In this document: piece after piece, positions 7,894-17,079 of the stretch
How the letters are laid out: each line of letters starts with the position of its first letter
How positions within the stretch are numbered: position 1 is the stretch's first letter
DNA from: an uncultured Clostridia bacterium
Lineage (GTDB): Bacteria; Bacillota; Clostridia; Christensenellales; UBA1242
Direction of reading: 5' to 3'
Assembly: GCA_947591785.1 (NCBI GenBank)
Contig: CANQDK010000001.1
Location: forward strand, 1-64,000
Length of the DNA: 64,000 bases
Notes under the pieces: model-generated
The model's input: the letters and a program-made list of their open reading frames with translations, nothing else
Database searches by the model: none
What the model was told of the DNA's origin: nothing
Program-made: the position numbers and the translations under genes

Positions 7894-8822
7894 AAACGCT
7901 AAAAATGAGATTACAAAAAAAAGTTGAAACATGTTATGTTATTCAAGGTGAAGATGTGCTTTTATATGATAAGGCTTTGGAGTTAATTAAAAAAGCATCA
8001 AATTTACAAATTGAAGATTTTAATTTTATTGTTTTTGATGAAGATAGTTTTGTTGAACAAAAATTTTTGGATAGTTTACAAACTCTTCCTATTGGAAGTG
8101 AGAAACGTATTGTTCTGTTGAAAAATGTTACTAAATTTAGTGATAATTTCAAAAAAAATCTTCAAAATTATACAAAAAATCCCGTTTTAAGCACTGTTTT
8201 AGTTATTTTTGACTTTTTTAATAAATTTGATTTTATAATAAGCGAAAAAATAAGTGCAAAAAGACTTGATGATAAAAGTTTGGAAGAAATTGTTGTGTCA
8301 GAATTAAAAAAATATGATAAAACAATTACTGCAAGTGCTTGTCAAAAATTGATTGAATCCTGTTGCAACTATTATTCATTGATTAAAAATGAACTTGATA
8401 AATTAATTGCTTGTGTCGATGAAGAAATAACAGAAAAAACAATAGACAAGCTTGTGTGTAAGGAAACTGAATTTACTGTTTATGAATTGACAGAAGCTTT
8501 ATCGAGAAGAGATGCAGATAAAGCAGTTGGACTTTTAAATTTAATGAACAAAGACACAAAAACATTTAATTTGATTTTAAATCATTTTAGAAGATTGTTT
8601 TTTTCAGCAATAAGTGACCTTTCTGATAAGGAACTTTCCGAGTTGTTTGGTGTAAAAGAATTTGCAATTATAAAAGCAAGACAACTTGCAAAAAACTTTA
8701 CGAAATTGCAATTAAAAAATATTTATGAAATGCTAAATGATGTTGATTTTTATATCAAGTATGGGCAAATGCAGATTGAAAATGCACTTTTTTATTTGAT
8801 TTTTGGAATTTTGTATTGCTAA
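7890..8822 (+). CDS. holA: DNA polymerase III subunit delta
   Basis: 310 aa. The N-terminal CYVIQGEDVLLYDKAL, the central LLKNVTKFSDNFKKNL and the C-terminal helical collar with TVYELTEALSRRD and NHFRRLFF fit HolA, the clamp-loader subunit that opens the sliding clamp. The start was moved from GTG 7881, which lies inside the SD, to TTG 7890: AAGGAGGTG ends 6 nt before it, and TTGA overlaps the comEC stop, so the genes are translationally coupled. comEC-holA adjacency is common in Firmicutes. Confidence 0.88.
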   Translation: MKTLKMRLQKKVETCYVIQGEDVLLYDKALELIKKASNLQIEDFNFIVFDEDSFVEQKFLDSLQTLPIGSEKRIVLLKNVTKFSDNFKKNLQNYTKNPVLSTVLVIFDFFNKFDFIISEKISAKRLDDKSLEEIVVSELKKYDKTITASACQKLIESCCNYYSLIKNELDKLIACVDEEITEKTIDKLVCKETEFTVYELTEALSRRDADKAVGLLNLMNKDTKTFNLILNHFRRLFFSAISDLSDKELSELFGVKEFAIIKARQLAKNFTKLQLKNIYEMLNDVDFYIKYGQMQIENALFYLIFGILYC

Positions 8823-9062
8823 AATATTTATTGGTAAAATATGAAACAAATAAGGTAAAAATATCTTATGGAAATTAATGAAAAAATTAAAAAAATATTT
8901 AACTACATTAAAAATAATAACGATAAATTAAAAATTAGAAAACAAAATATATTAAGAAAAAAGTAAAACAAATAAAAAAATAAATAAGCAACGCAATTAA
9001 ATATAAATAAATAAAAATATGCGGATAAATTATTAAAAATAAAACAAAAGAGGTGAATTTTT

Positions 9063-9656
9063 ATGGAATTAGAAGAAATAAAGCAAGAATTTCTTGAAAT
9101 ATTTTATGATAATATTGAAAGAGAGGGAGCAGACGCACTGTTGGAATATCTTGAAAAAACAGATTTTTTCACAGCACCTGCGTCAGGAAGAAGACATTCA
9201 AATTTTGCAGGTGGACTTTGCTTACATAGTGTAAATGTTTACAAAAGATATTTAAAACTTCTTCAAAATGAATATGGTGACAAATGGAGTGAAGTCATTT
9301 CTCCTGAAAGCGTGGCTATAATTGGACTTTTGCATGATATTTGCAAAGTCAACACCTATTCTGTTGAAATGAGAAATGTAAAAGTTGATGGAGAATGGAT
9401 TCAAAAGCCATTTTATAAATATGGTGACACTCTTCCGTACGGACATGGTGAAAAATCTGTTTATATGATTTCTGGATTTATGCGATTGACTCGTGAAGAA
9501 GCAATGGCGATAAATTGGCACATGGGTGCGTTTGATAGCAGGGCGATTCAAAACAGTGGAATTATTGCAGATGTTTTCTATCGCTATCCAACAGCATTTC
9601 TTTTCCATATTGCAGATTATATGGCAACCTATCTTGACGAAAAAATTGTTGATTAA
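9063..9656 (+). CDS. HD-domain phosphohydrolase-like protein
   Basis: 197 aa, soluble. The HD-superfamily ligand pattern is present in order: H in GGLCLHSVNVY (~60), LLHDICK (~98-99), GHGEKSV (~133), NWHMG (~155) and HIADYMATY (~185). It resembles the HD module of the YhaM type of 3'-5' exonuclease and stand-alone HD hydrolases acting on nucleotides or RNA. AGAGGTG lies 8 nt before the ATG. It stands alone in AT-rich spacers (240 bp on each side without other genes). Confidence 0.8.
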   Translation: MELEEIKQEFLEIFYDNIEREGADALLEYLEKTDFFTAPASGRRHSNFAGGLCLHSVNVYKRYLKLLQNEYGDKWSEVISPESVAIIGLLHDICKVNTYSVEMRNVKVDGEWIQKPFYKYGDTLPYGHGEKSVYMISGFMRLTREEAMAINWHMGAFDSRAIQNSGIIADVFYRYPTAFLFHIADYMATYLDEKIVD

Positions 9657-9878
9657 TTTATTTGATTGTTAAATTCGATTGTTTATGATTTGTTTAGGAT
9701 TTTTAATTAAAAAATAGAAATGATTTCGATGATATTACATATAATTAAAAATGATGTAAAAATGACAAAATTTTTATTTTTTGTTTTAAATTTAGTGAAT
9801 TTTAATAAAAAAGATACCTTTTTTTGTAAAAAAAGGTAAAAAAATAATTGAAAAAGTGAAAAATTTTTAAAAAGGCTA

Positions 9879-9907
9879 TTGACAGTTACAGAAAATTGCG
9901 GTATAAT
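9879..9907 (+). promoter_or_regulatory. Full-consensus promoter of the 989-aa protein
   Basis: TTGACA, 17-bp spacer, TATAAT: a perfect housekeeping promoter. The ribosome site starts 15 nt after the -10 box, giving a leader of only ~20 nt. Confidence 0.88.
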
Positions 9908-9934
9908 ATGGACATCATAAGCGGAGGTGGTTAT

Positions 9935-12904
9935 ATGAAAATTGAAAAGGAATTTTTGGAACCTAAGGAAATTATTGAACTAATGCAAAATCCTGCAAGA
10001 GAGGATGTTGTTGATTTCGCTGTTCTTGGTGATGATAAAGTTTTGATTTTTGTTAAAGATGATGAAACAGGAGAAACCTGTGCGTTCTTTAAGAAAAGCA
10101 GCAAGGACAAATGCCTTTTTGTAAGAAAAATTACTGACGAAGGGACAAAGAAGGACGGAAGAGTTTGGTTCTCAAATGACAGAATTGCAAAGGCAACAAA
10201 AAATCCATCTTATATTACCAATGCTGAACTTGTTCAATTCTTAGGAAATGAAAAACTAAAAGAATGGAGAGCAAAAGATGGCTTGCTCACATTACCACAA
10301 TTTGGAAGACAAATTGGAATGGTGCAAAAAAGATTAGATAGTTTAAAATCAAGAAATTTTCATAATGAGGAGGGAAATGGAATGGTAGAAGTAAAAGAAG
10401 ATTTTAATGGTAATGGAAGAAGTATAGCAGCACCTGTTCGCCAAAGAGTTAATGATGGTGTTGTTGTTCAATACAATCCTGTAGGTTTTGTGTTTGGAGC
10501 AAGAAAGAGAGTTGACGCACAAATCGATGCTATTGTCAACAATTTGTTGTCAAACAGAGAAAAGAATGGAGATTCTTCAAAAAAATTGACAGAAGAACAA
10601 GTTTTGTTTATTGCAAGCAAGTCAGTTAGAGAAGTTATCAATCAAACTAAAAACGGAGAAGAAAAACGTGTTTTGAGTGCCAACATCGAAGTTTTGAAAG
10701 AATATGCAGAACAAAAACTTAGAGGTGAAAAAGTTAAACCTGCACCTGCTGTCAAACAAGAAAAAGGACTTGAAACAATTATTGGTGCTGTTAATCATTT
10801 GATTACTCCAGATTTTAATTTGAAATTTGCAGAATCAAAAAATGGTGGAGAAACTGTTTATGCACTTGTTTACGAAGATGGAAAAACAAGCAAAAATGAA
10901 CTCCGTCTTCCACTTGGAGGAAAAATAGGAACTCCAGACAAGAAAAATGGAACTCGCACAGTTGCTATTGACGACATTAAAAATGTTAAAGAAGTTTATT
11001 TAAAACTCGGTTTGATTGATGAATATTCAGAAGCAGTTGTTGACTATATTATGAATTCAAATCTCTCAAAAAGAAAGTCAAAATTGAGTGAAGAAGAAAG
11101 AAATTATGTTCTTCATTTTGTAAAAGAAACAATTCAAGGAAAAACAGTTACTGTTGACGATGCAGCAATCTTGAGAGAAGATGAATTAATCAAAGAAGCT
11201 TTTGAAAGTCCAGAATGGATTAAAAGAGAAGAAATTAAGAAGATTGTTCAAAAATTGTCAAAGGTTTCAACTTATGAAGCTCGTGCTAAACAAGCAATTG
11301 AGCTTGCTGGTAGGTTTATTAAAGATGACCCTTCTTTAAGAGGAAAAAATGAAAGTGGCAAACTGAATCAAAGAGAAAAAGCTCTTACAAGTTGGACCAA
11401 TTATTTCTTGAAAGAAGCTCAAAAAGTTAATCCTCTTTACGAAACTGCTTTAGGAGATATTATTCCAAAGAAAACTGCTGAACAATTGAAGGCAGAACAA
11501 GAAGCTAGACTGATGGAAGAAATAAAAAAAGAAAAAGATAAGAAGAGACAAGAAGAAAATAAAAAGAGCCAGGAAGAAGAAAAAAATAGAAAAGCTGCAA
11601 AACGTAAGGCTATAATTAAAAAAGTTGCAACTATTGGTCTTGCAATTGTTGGAGCAGGAGTTTTGGTCGCAGGTGTTCTCGGTGTTGTCCCAAGACCTAA
11701 TGAAACTGAGGCTGCAAAAAATTCTGCAAAAACACTTGCTCAAGGAACAAAAGTTACTGCTGTTGCAGATGAAAATTATAATTTGCAATCTTTAAAAGCA
11801 CCAATTATGAGCAAAAGTGAAGTTGCATCTTATGAACAACAAAATAAGGTTGTTGGTTATATGCGTGCTAATAGAGATTATGCTCCATCAGAAGTTGAAG
11901 CTTATGCTCAACAATTGGCTGTTTCTGCAGCAATGGCAACGGCTGATAAAGCAAATTTAAAAGATGCAAATGGTGAGGTAACGGTTGCTTATGCAACAAC
12001 AGATGGAAAATATAGTTATGATGCAATGAGAAAAGAACTTTTAGGCAATGGTTATACAGTTGATGATACTCAAAACTTCATGTCAACTTACGCTGATAAC
12101 TTTACTTCAACTTATAATCAGTTTGCTAAAAATTTTGATTTAGGTGGACAAACAAAACCTGATGATAATCCACAAAAACCAAGTGATGATCAACCACAAA
12201 ACCCAAGTGATGACAAACCACAAAATCCAGACGATGACAAACCAACAAAACCAACCGAAACTGATATAGAACTTAATGGTGAGATTGCAAAAGGTATTTA
12301 TACTGAAGCTATTCAAAAATATGACCCAATGTTTAGTTGTAAAGATGTAATTATTGATGGTGACACAGTTTATGTTCGTGGAGAGAGTGTTTTACTTGAT
12401 GGAACAGAAGCTGATATGCTCTACAGCATGAATATTGAAGAACTTGGCTCTATCAAAACAGAAGATGCTTTGAGACAAAAAGTTGAAGAAATTTCTGCTA
12501 AAGAAATAGGTGAAACAAGAGCTATTAGTGCTGATTATTATATGAATAGACAAAAAGGATTCAGTGCTAAAACTGTTGAAAGATTCCAAAATGATGAAAC
12601 TTTGCCAGAATATTATGTTCTTGACAATGAAACAATGGAAACAACTTCAACCAAAGGGCAACCAGGTGTAAAAGTTTCTTATGTAAAAATTACTAATGGT
12701 GAAAAAGTTGAAAATGTTGATGGCGGAACTGTATATGGTGACAAAGAAAAGACAAACTTTGAAGGTAGAGTTGCTTGTTCAATACTTAAAGATGCTTGGG
12801 GAGAAAAATTTGGAGCTCCTTCTGCATTTGTGATTGTAGATCCACAAATCAGTGGAAATGATGTTCATAAGGACCCAATAAAGGAAGAGGACCGCATTAA
12901 ATAA
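9935..12904 (+). CDS. Single-pass membrane protein of unknown function, 989 aa
   Basis: The start is ATG 9935 (GGAGGTGG 4 nt upstream); the ORF-track start lies within the promoter spacer. Visible layout: ~560 residues with no signal peptide and a charged, soluble look; a strongly basic, Lys/Glu-rich coiled-coil stretch (~550-575); one hydrophobic helix VATIGLAIVGAGVLVAGVLG (~580-600); an outer region of ~150 residues; a Pro/Asp linker built from four copies of a PQNPSDDK-like unit (~740-765); and a C-terminal domain (~770-989). Positive charge before the helix predicts the large N-terminal part inside and the C-terminal part outside. It could link a cytoplasmic event to the wall, but I recognise no family. 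Confidence 0.85.
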   Translation: MKIEKEFLEPKEIIELMQNPAREDVVDFAVLGDDKVLIFVKDDETGETCAFFKKSSKDKCLFVRKITDEGTKKDGRVWFSNDRIAKATKNPSYITNAELVQFLGNEKLKEWRAKDGLLTLPQFGRQIGMVQKRLDSLKSRNFHNEEGNGMVEVKEDFNGNGRSIAAPVRQRVNDGVVVQYNPVGFVFGARKRVDAQIDAIVNNLLSNREKNGDSSKKLTEEQVLFIASKSVREVINQTKNGEEKRVLSANIEVLKEYAEQKLRGEKVKPAPAVKQEKGLETIIGAVNHLITPDFNLKFAESKNGGETVYALVYEDGKTSKNELRLPLGGKIGTPDKKNGTRTVAIDDIKNVKEVYLKLGLIDEYSEAVVDYIMNSNLSKRKSKLSEEERNYVLHFVKETIQGKTVTVDDAAILREDELIKEAFESPEWIKREEIKKIVQKLSKVSTYEARAKQAIELAGRFIKDDPSLRGKNESGKLNQREKALTSWTNYFLKEAQKVNPLYETALGDIIPKKTAEQLKAEQEARLMEEIKKEKDKKRQEENKKSQEEEKNRKAAKRKAIIKKVATIGLAIVGAGVLVAGVLGVVPRPNETEAAKNSAKTLAQGTKVTAVADENYNLQSLKAPIMSKSEVASYEQQNKVVGYMRANRDYAPSEVEAYAQQLAVSAAMATADKANLKDANGEVTVAYATTDGKYSYDAMRKELLGNGYTVDDTQNFMSTYADNFTSTYNQFAKNFDLGGQTKPDDNPQKPSDDQPQNPSDDKPQNPDDDKPTKPTETDIELNGEIAKGIYTEAIQKYDPMFSCKDVIIDGDTVYVRGESVLLDGTEADMLYSMNIEELGSIKTEDALRQKVEEISAKEIGETRAISADYYMNRQKGFSAKTVERFQNDETLPEYYVLDNETMETTSTKGQPGVKVSYVKITNGEKVENVDGGTVYGDKEKTNFEGRVACSILKDAWGEKFGAPSAFVIVDPQISGNDVHKDPIKEEDRIK

Positions 12905-12935
12905 ATAAACTCATTATTAAAAATTATTACAAATT

Positions 12936-12968
12936 AAAAAGCAGACTTAAATATCTGCTTTTTTTTTT
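12936..12968 (+). terminator. Terminator after the 989-aa protein
   Basis: AAAAAGCAGA / TCTGCTTTTT stem with an 8-nt loop and a run of ten T. Confidence 0.9.
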
Positions 12969-13090
12969 GCTTTTAGTATATTTTAACAGCATATTTTGAA
13001 ATTTTTATTTATAAGATGAGTAAGTGTGAATTAGTGAGATAAATCAAGATTTAAAATTGATAGATTAAATTCAAAAAGATTGAAATAATA

Positions 13091-13119
13091 TTGACAAAAA
13101 ACTTTTTATGTTATAAAAT
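13091..13119 (+). promoter_or_regulatory. Promoter of tRNA-Leu
   Basis: TTGACA, 17-bp spacer, TAAAAT, 9 nt before the tRNA 5' end. Confidence 0.8.
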
Positions 13120-13128
13120 ACGAAATAT

Positions 13129-13214
13129 GCGGATGTGGCGGAATGGCAGACGTGCAAGTTTCAGGTACTTGTGGTGGCAACACCGTGAGAGTTCGACCCT
13201 CTCCATCCGCACCA
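13129..13214 (+). tRNA. tRNA-Leu(CAG)
   Basis: 86 nt with encoded CCA. Acceptor GCGGATG/CATCCGC, anticodon arm CAAGT-TTCAGGT-ACTTG giving CAG, long variable arm (GTGGTGGCAACACC), discriminator A. It reads CUG, a rare Leu codon in this AT-rich genome. The ORF at 13143 is a shadow. Confidence 0.95.
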
Positions 13215-13239
13215 ATTTTTTTAATTTTTTATTTCAAAT

Positions 13240-14181
13240 TTAGAGAACTTCAATATAGATTGTTCCTATGTATTTTTCATTTATATAAAGTTGAATTTTT
13301 CCAGAACTTGCTGCAGAAATTTGAAAATTATTGTTAAAGATGCCTACAACTTTCTTTGCTATAATGTTTGTATCAGGAGTCATATCGATTTCTTCGTAGT
13401 TGTTGTCAACAAAAATATGAATAAAACAAATTTCTCCAGATTTTAATTTGATTGTGTTTTTAACAATCTCTGCATTACCATTAACTATTTCAATCGTAAA
13501 GATGGTAGAATTTTCTTCTTCTGGTGTCTTTGATTGTTCATTTTCATTTGGATTTTGTGAGTCGTGCTGTTTTTGAGAATCGTCTGGTTCTTCTGGGGTT
13601 GTGGATTGGTTGTCATCAGATTCAGAATTTAATGGAGGATTTTCAGTTGTGTTGTCATCATCTTTGTTATCTTTATCATCTTGATTTTTAGGATTCTCTA
13701 AACCGTCTGAAGACTGATTTTGTTCCTTATCCTTATTTTCAGGTTCACGTAAGTTTTTATCATCTTCTTGTGAATCATTCTCATCTTCTTGTGGAGAAGT
13801 TGGTTTGTTTTCGGGATTAGGATTTGTATTGTCAGGGCTTTCTGTTTCGTTTGTTGCTAAGACTGTGACAACACATTCACTTTCCGCAACTTGTTTATTG
13901 TAGTGAGCAATAAGTGTGACTTTTGTGCTTCCAACAGTAAGTGGTTGAATTTTTGCACCATTTAAAGAAATGATTTCGGGATTTTCAATTTTAAATTCAA
14001 CATTAGCAAAAGCAATTGAAACCGAATAATCAATTGACTTATTTGTTTCATCATTATAAACAGTTAACGAATCTTGTGCTTTGATTGTTAATTTTTCTTC
14101 TTTATTTAAAATACAAACTGTTGTGATTGTGACAATCGCAATTAAAGTTAATGAACATAATATTTTCCAAAAATTTTTCAT
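13240..14181 (-). CDS. Secreted or membrane-anchored acidic protein with a Big-like domain, 313 aa
   Basis: The N terminus MKNFWKILCSLTLIAIV is a signal or anchor helix. Residues ~35-110 look like a bacterial Ig-like (Big_2-type) fold with PEIISLNGAKIQPLTVGSTK. Residues ~115-220 are a low-complexity Asp/Glu/Asn/Ser/Pro/Gln linker, and ~230-313 form a second beta-rich domain. It probably projects a C-terminal domain through the wall. The ORF-track start at 14292 is unlikely: from ATG 14181 the protein begins exactly at its signal helix. There is no SD before this ATG; TATAAT lies 6 nt upstream, so the mRNA may be leaderless. Function unknown. Confidence 0.75.
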   Translation of the reverse strand: MKNFWKILCSLTLIAIVTITTVCILNKEEKLTIKAQDSLTVYNDETNKSIDYSVSIAFANVEFKIENPEIISLNGAKIQPLTVGSTKVTLIAHYNKQVAESECVVTVLATNETESPDNTNPNPENKPTSPQEDENDSQEDDKNLREPENKDKEQNQSSDGLENPKNQDDKDNKDDDNTTENPPLNSESDDNQSTTPEEPDDSQKQHDSQNPNENEQSKTPEEENSTIFTIEIVNGNAEIVKNTIKLKSGEICFIHIFVDNNYEEIDMTPDTNIIAKKVVGIFNNNFQISAASSGKIQLYINEKYIGTIYIEVL

Positions 14182-14187
14182 AATGGA

Positions 14188-14193
14188 ATTATA
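14188..14193 (-). promoter_or_regulatory. -10 box immediately before ATG 14181
   Basis: Minus strand TATAAT with 6 nt (TCCATT) to the ATG and no SD in between. The -35 region 17 bp upstream (TTTATT) is weak. Transcription would start at or next to the A of the start codon. Confidence 0.5.
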
Positions 14194-14466
14194 ACATAAA
14201 ATTTGTCGAAATAAAGAATATTTTAATAATAAATAAAAAATATTAAATAATTTTTGTTTTAAAAGAAAAAAATGACGCCAAAGTGACATCAAAGTTTTGG
14301 ATTATTTAAATAAAAAATAATAACTTTATTATTCTTTCTAGTAGAAAAATAGCAACTTTATTTCTCTTTCTTTAGGTTTATGTGATATAATTATAACAAA
14401 GTTGAACATTTATTTTTATATAAAGAAATTCAATAATTTTATTTTTTTTGAAAAATTGAGGCTAAA

Positions 14467-15720
14467 ATGAAAAAAGAAATTAAAATCTTTGATATTTCCT
14501 ATGATGGTGCAGGGGTTGGAAAACTTGATGGAAAAGTTGTTTTTGTGCCAAAGACACTGCCAGATGAAATTGTCGAAGTGAATATTGTTGATTCAAAGAA
14601 AAAGTTTTTAAAGGCTTCTTGTGAGAAGATTGTTATTCCTTCTGACAGAAGGGAAAAAGCGATATGTCCGTATTTTGATATTTGTGGTGGTTGTGATTTT
14701 CAGCATTGTGGATATGATTTTGAACAAGAAATAAAAAAACAAATTTTGAAAACTGAACTTTCAAAAGTTAAATATTTTGGGAAAATTGATTTTGTCAAAT
14801 CTGACAAAAGATTTTTCTATCGCAACAAAATTAAATTGGAAATTGAAGGGAACAAAATTGGATATTTTAAACCTAAAAGTCATAATTTTTTTGAAATTAA
14901 AACTTGTCCAATTGCAGATGAAAAAATCTTAAAAACTTTTCCTTTGATTGAAGAATTCTTGCTTGAAAATCAGTTTGAAAATTTAAAAAATATTTACATA
15001 AAAAATGTTGATGAAAATATTGGAATTTGCTTTCTTTTTTCAAAAAACGCAAGAAAAATGCAAAAAAACATTAAAAAATTGGATATTTTTAATGGTTTTT
15101 CAATATTTTTTGCTTATGGGGATATTTTGGAAAGTGACAAAACAGATGTAAAATTTGTTTTTGGAAAACAAAAACTTGAAAAGAAATCTCATGGTTTTTG
15201 TTTTGAAATTTCTCCTCAGGCTTTTTTGCAGGTTAATGATGAAATTGCGGAAAAACTTTATGATTATGTGCTTGGCTTTTGTCAAGACAAAAATGTTGTG
15301 AATGCATATTCTGGGCAAGGACTGTTGACTGCATTAATTTCTAAAAAGGCAAAAAAAGTTTTTGGAATTGAATATCAAAAATCGGCTCATAATTGTGCAG
15401 AAAAATTAAAAGAAAAATCAGCTTTAATCAATATGTATAATATATGTGGAAAGGTGGAAGACAATTTGGTTGATGTTCTTTCCAAGGAGAAAATTGATTT
15501 AATTGTGCTTGATCCAGCACGTGATGGGTGTAAAAATGATGTTTTGGAAGCAATTATTTCAACTAATGTCAATGAAATTGTCTATGTTTCTTGTAATTTT
15601 GCAACTCTTGTGCGTGATTTGAAGGTGTTGAAAAAAGAGTATAAAATCTCTTCTGTGAAAATTTTTGATATGTTCCCTTGCACTGCTAACATGGAAACAG
15701 TTGTGTATTTGCATAAATGA
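14467..15720 (+). CDS. RlmD-type 23S rRNA (uracil-5-)-methyltransferase
   Basis: 417 aa, TrmA/RumA family. Residues 1-55 form a TRAM RNA-binding domain. Cys67, Cys73, Cys76 and Cys81 (CPYFDICGGCDFQHC) match the 4Fe-4S ligands. NAYSGQGLLTALIS binds SAM, and LDPARDGCK plus YVSCNFATL (catalytic Cys ~376) are the methylase core. It makes m5U in 23S rRNA; in Firmicutes one RlmCD enzyme often does both 747 and 1939, so the exact site is open. GAGG lies 7 nt before the ATG. Confidence 0.9.
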   Translation: MKKEIKIFDISYDGAGVGKLDGKVVFVPKTLPDEIVEVNIVDSKKKFLKASCEKIVIPSDRREKAICPYFDICGGCDFQHCGYDFEQEIKKQILKTELSKVKYFGKIDFVKSDKRFFYRNKIKLEIEGNKIGYFKPKSHNFFEIKTCPIADEKILKTFPLIEEFLLENQFENLKNIYIKNVDENIGICFLFSKNARKMQKNIKKLDIFNGFSIFFAYGDILESDKTDVKFVFGKQKLEKKSHGFCFEISPQAFLQVNDEIAEKLYDYVLGFCQDKNVVNAYSGQGLLTALISKKAKKVFGIEYQKSAHNCAEKLKEKSALINMYNICGKVEDNLVDVLSKEKIDLIVLDPARDGCKNDVLEAIISTNVNEIVYVSCNFATLVRDLKVLKKEYKISSVKIFDMFPCTANMETVVYLHK

Positions 15721-16128
15721 AAAATGAAATATACTTCTTTTTATTACTTTATTATATTGTTTTTACTTTTATGTCCTATGGGCGAAATTTGTCGCATAAA
15801 TTATTTAAAAATATTTAACTATTTTTTTGTTGACTTTTCTTCTCTTATGTGTTATTATCTATATAGAATTTTTCTTTGCTTATTGCCTAATTTGATTTGC
15901 ATACATGAATAAAGGAAAATGAAAGTAGTAAAGTTCGTCCAATTTTATTGGTTTTGATATTCTTATTTGATATTCCGTAATTGATAGTAAAAAAATTGAA
16001 ATTCGCACTTTTATTTAGTAACTCAAATTTTGTTAAATAAAAGTTTTCTAATATTTTGTATTTTGCCTAAATGCTTAAAAATGAATTCTTAATCTGGTGG
16101 CATAAAAATTTTAATTTGGAGTTGCCTT
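15721..16128. other. Long spacer and putative 5' leader before the 16129 operon
   Basis: Holds a good promoter at 15830-15858, which predicts a leader of ~260 nt. In the leader a 12-codon ORF (ATG 15919, MKVVKFVQFYWF) has AAAGGA upstream and could be a leader peptide. No riboswitch class was recognised. The 62-aa ORF at 15724 overlaps the promoter and has no SD. Confidence 0.45.
15830..15858 (+). promoter_or_regulatory. Promoter of the 316-aa/2549-aa operon
   Basis: TTGACT, 17-bp spacer, TATTAT, ~260 nt before the first start codon. Confidence 0.6.
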
Positions 16129-17079
16129 GTGACATTTAATTTAAGAAAAATAATGCAGATATTTATAATTTTTTTAGTCGCACTTGTGACTGGTATTTCT
16201 GTTGGAAAAATTTATGTTGACAACCTTGAAGCAATCACTGTGATTGAAGGTGGAGTTGATTCGGTTAAAGAAAAAGATGAGGTGGTTCAAGAACTTGTTA
16301 ACAGTGTTCAGGGAAAAACTGTTGATAAATGCACTTTCTTAAATGCTGTGGAAATTTATTTAATAGCAGAACACAAATTTTATAATGCACCAGAATTTTA
16401 CAAAATTATGACTGGAGTTGTTACTGCTGATGCTGGTGTTACAAAAGTCAATCAAATTATGAAGGGTGAGCGTTTGAAAAAAGATGGAAAACTTTATTAC
16501 AACAAATTGAGTCCATCTACAAGTTCTCTTGCTCCACAAATTTGTTCTCGTTTTATTTACGAATACGATTCTGACCATGTTGATGTTTATCCTAATGGGA
16601 CATTTGCTGTTAGTTCTCCTGCCAAAGACTTAAAAGGTGTTTTTAAGGAAGAAGATAAGCAGGTTTATGACCTTGAAAAATATAAGGAAACATTTAATAC
16701 TGAGCCAACAACAGCCCTTTCCTATATTATTTCATCAGTTAGTTGTCCAAAAGGAAATTATACATCAATTAAAAACAATGGTAACGACACTTTCACTTTT
16801 ACAATGACTTTTGATGCAAAGCATACTGCATACGCTGGCTTGATTTATGCTTATGAAATTGCTTTTTCATCAGGAAAAGGACAACCAAAGTGGGTTTCTC
16901 TTCAAATGGATGTTACTGTTGATAAAGACTTTAATTTTGTTTCAATAAAGTATGACGAAATTTATAAAATGGATTCTGGCGTTATTGGATATATTCCTGT
17001 TCACGATTTATTTGAAGAATATATGTATTTTGGAGATAAAATTCCTTCAGTTGAAGAAATTGTTGGGGAGGTGGCTTGA
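16129..17079 (+). CDS. Membrane-anchored extracellular protein of unknown function, 316 aa
   Basis: Start GTG with TTTGGAG 6 nt upstream. An N-terminal membrane helix (IMQIFIIFLVALVTGISVG, ~8-26) is followed by ~290 residues that look extracellular: an alpha/beta part with LNAVEIYLIAEHKFYNAPEFYKIM and a C-terminal beta-rich half that includes FTFTMTFDAKHTAYAGLIYAYEIAF. No cleavage site or lipobox is evident, so it is probably anchored. Its stop overlaps the start of the 2549-aa gene (TGATG), so the two products are made together and probably work together. I know no family for it. Confidence 0.82.
   Translation: MTFNLRKIMQIFIIFLVALVTGISVGKIYVDNLEAITVIEGGVDSVKEKDEVVQELVNSVQGKTVDKCTFLNAVEIYLIAEHKFYNAPEFYKIMTGVVTADAGVTKVNQIMKGERLKKDGKLYYNKLSPSTSSLAPQICSRFIYEYDSDHVDVYPNGTFAVSSPAKDLKGVFKEEDKQVYDLEKYKETFNTEPTTALSYIISSVSCPKGNYTSIKNNGNDTFTFTMTFDAKHTAYAGLIYAYEIAFSSGKGQPKWVSLQMDVTVDKDFNFVSIKYDEIYKMDSGVIGYIPVHDLFEEYMYFGDKIPSVEEIVGEVA

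Noticed and set aside
9815-9838. TACCTTTTTTT/AAAAAAAGGTA hairpin after the HD-domain gene
   Set aside because: Low-complexity stem without a T tract on the plus strand; too weak to call a terminator.
13143-13337. 64-aa plus ORF
   Set aside because: Lies inside tRNA-Leu and runs into the convergent gene.
15724-15912. 62-aa hydrophobic ORF right after the rRNA methyltransferase
   Set aside because: No ribosome site, overlaps the promoter at 15830, composition is what random AT-rich DNA gives.
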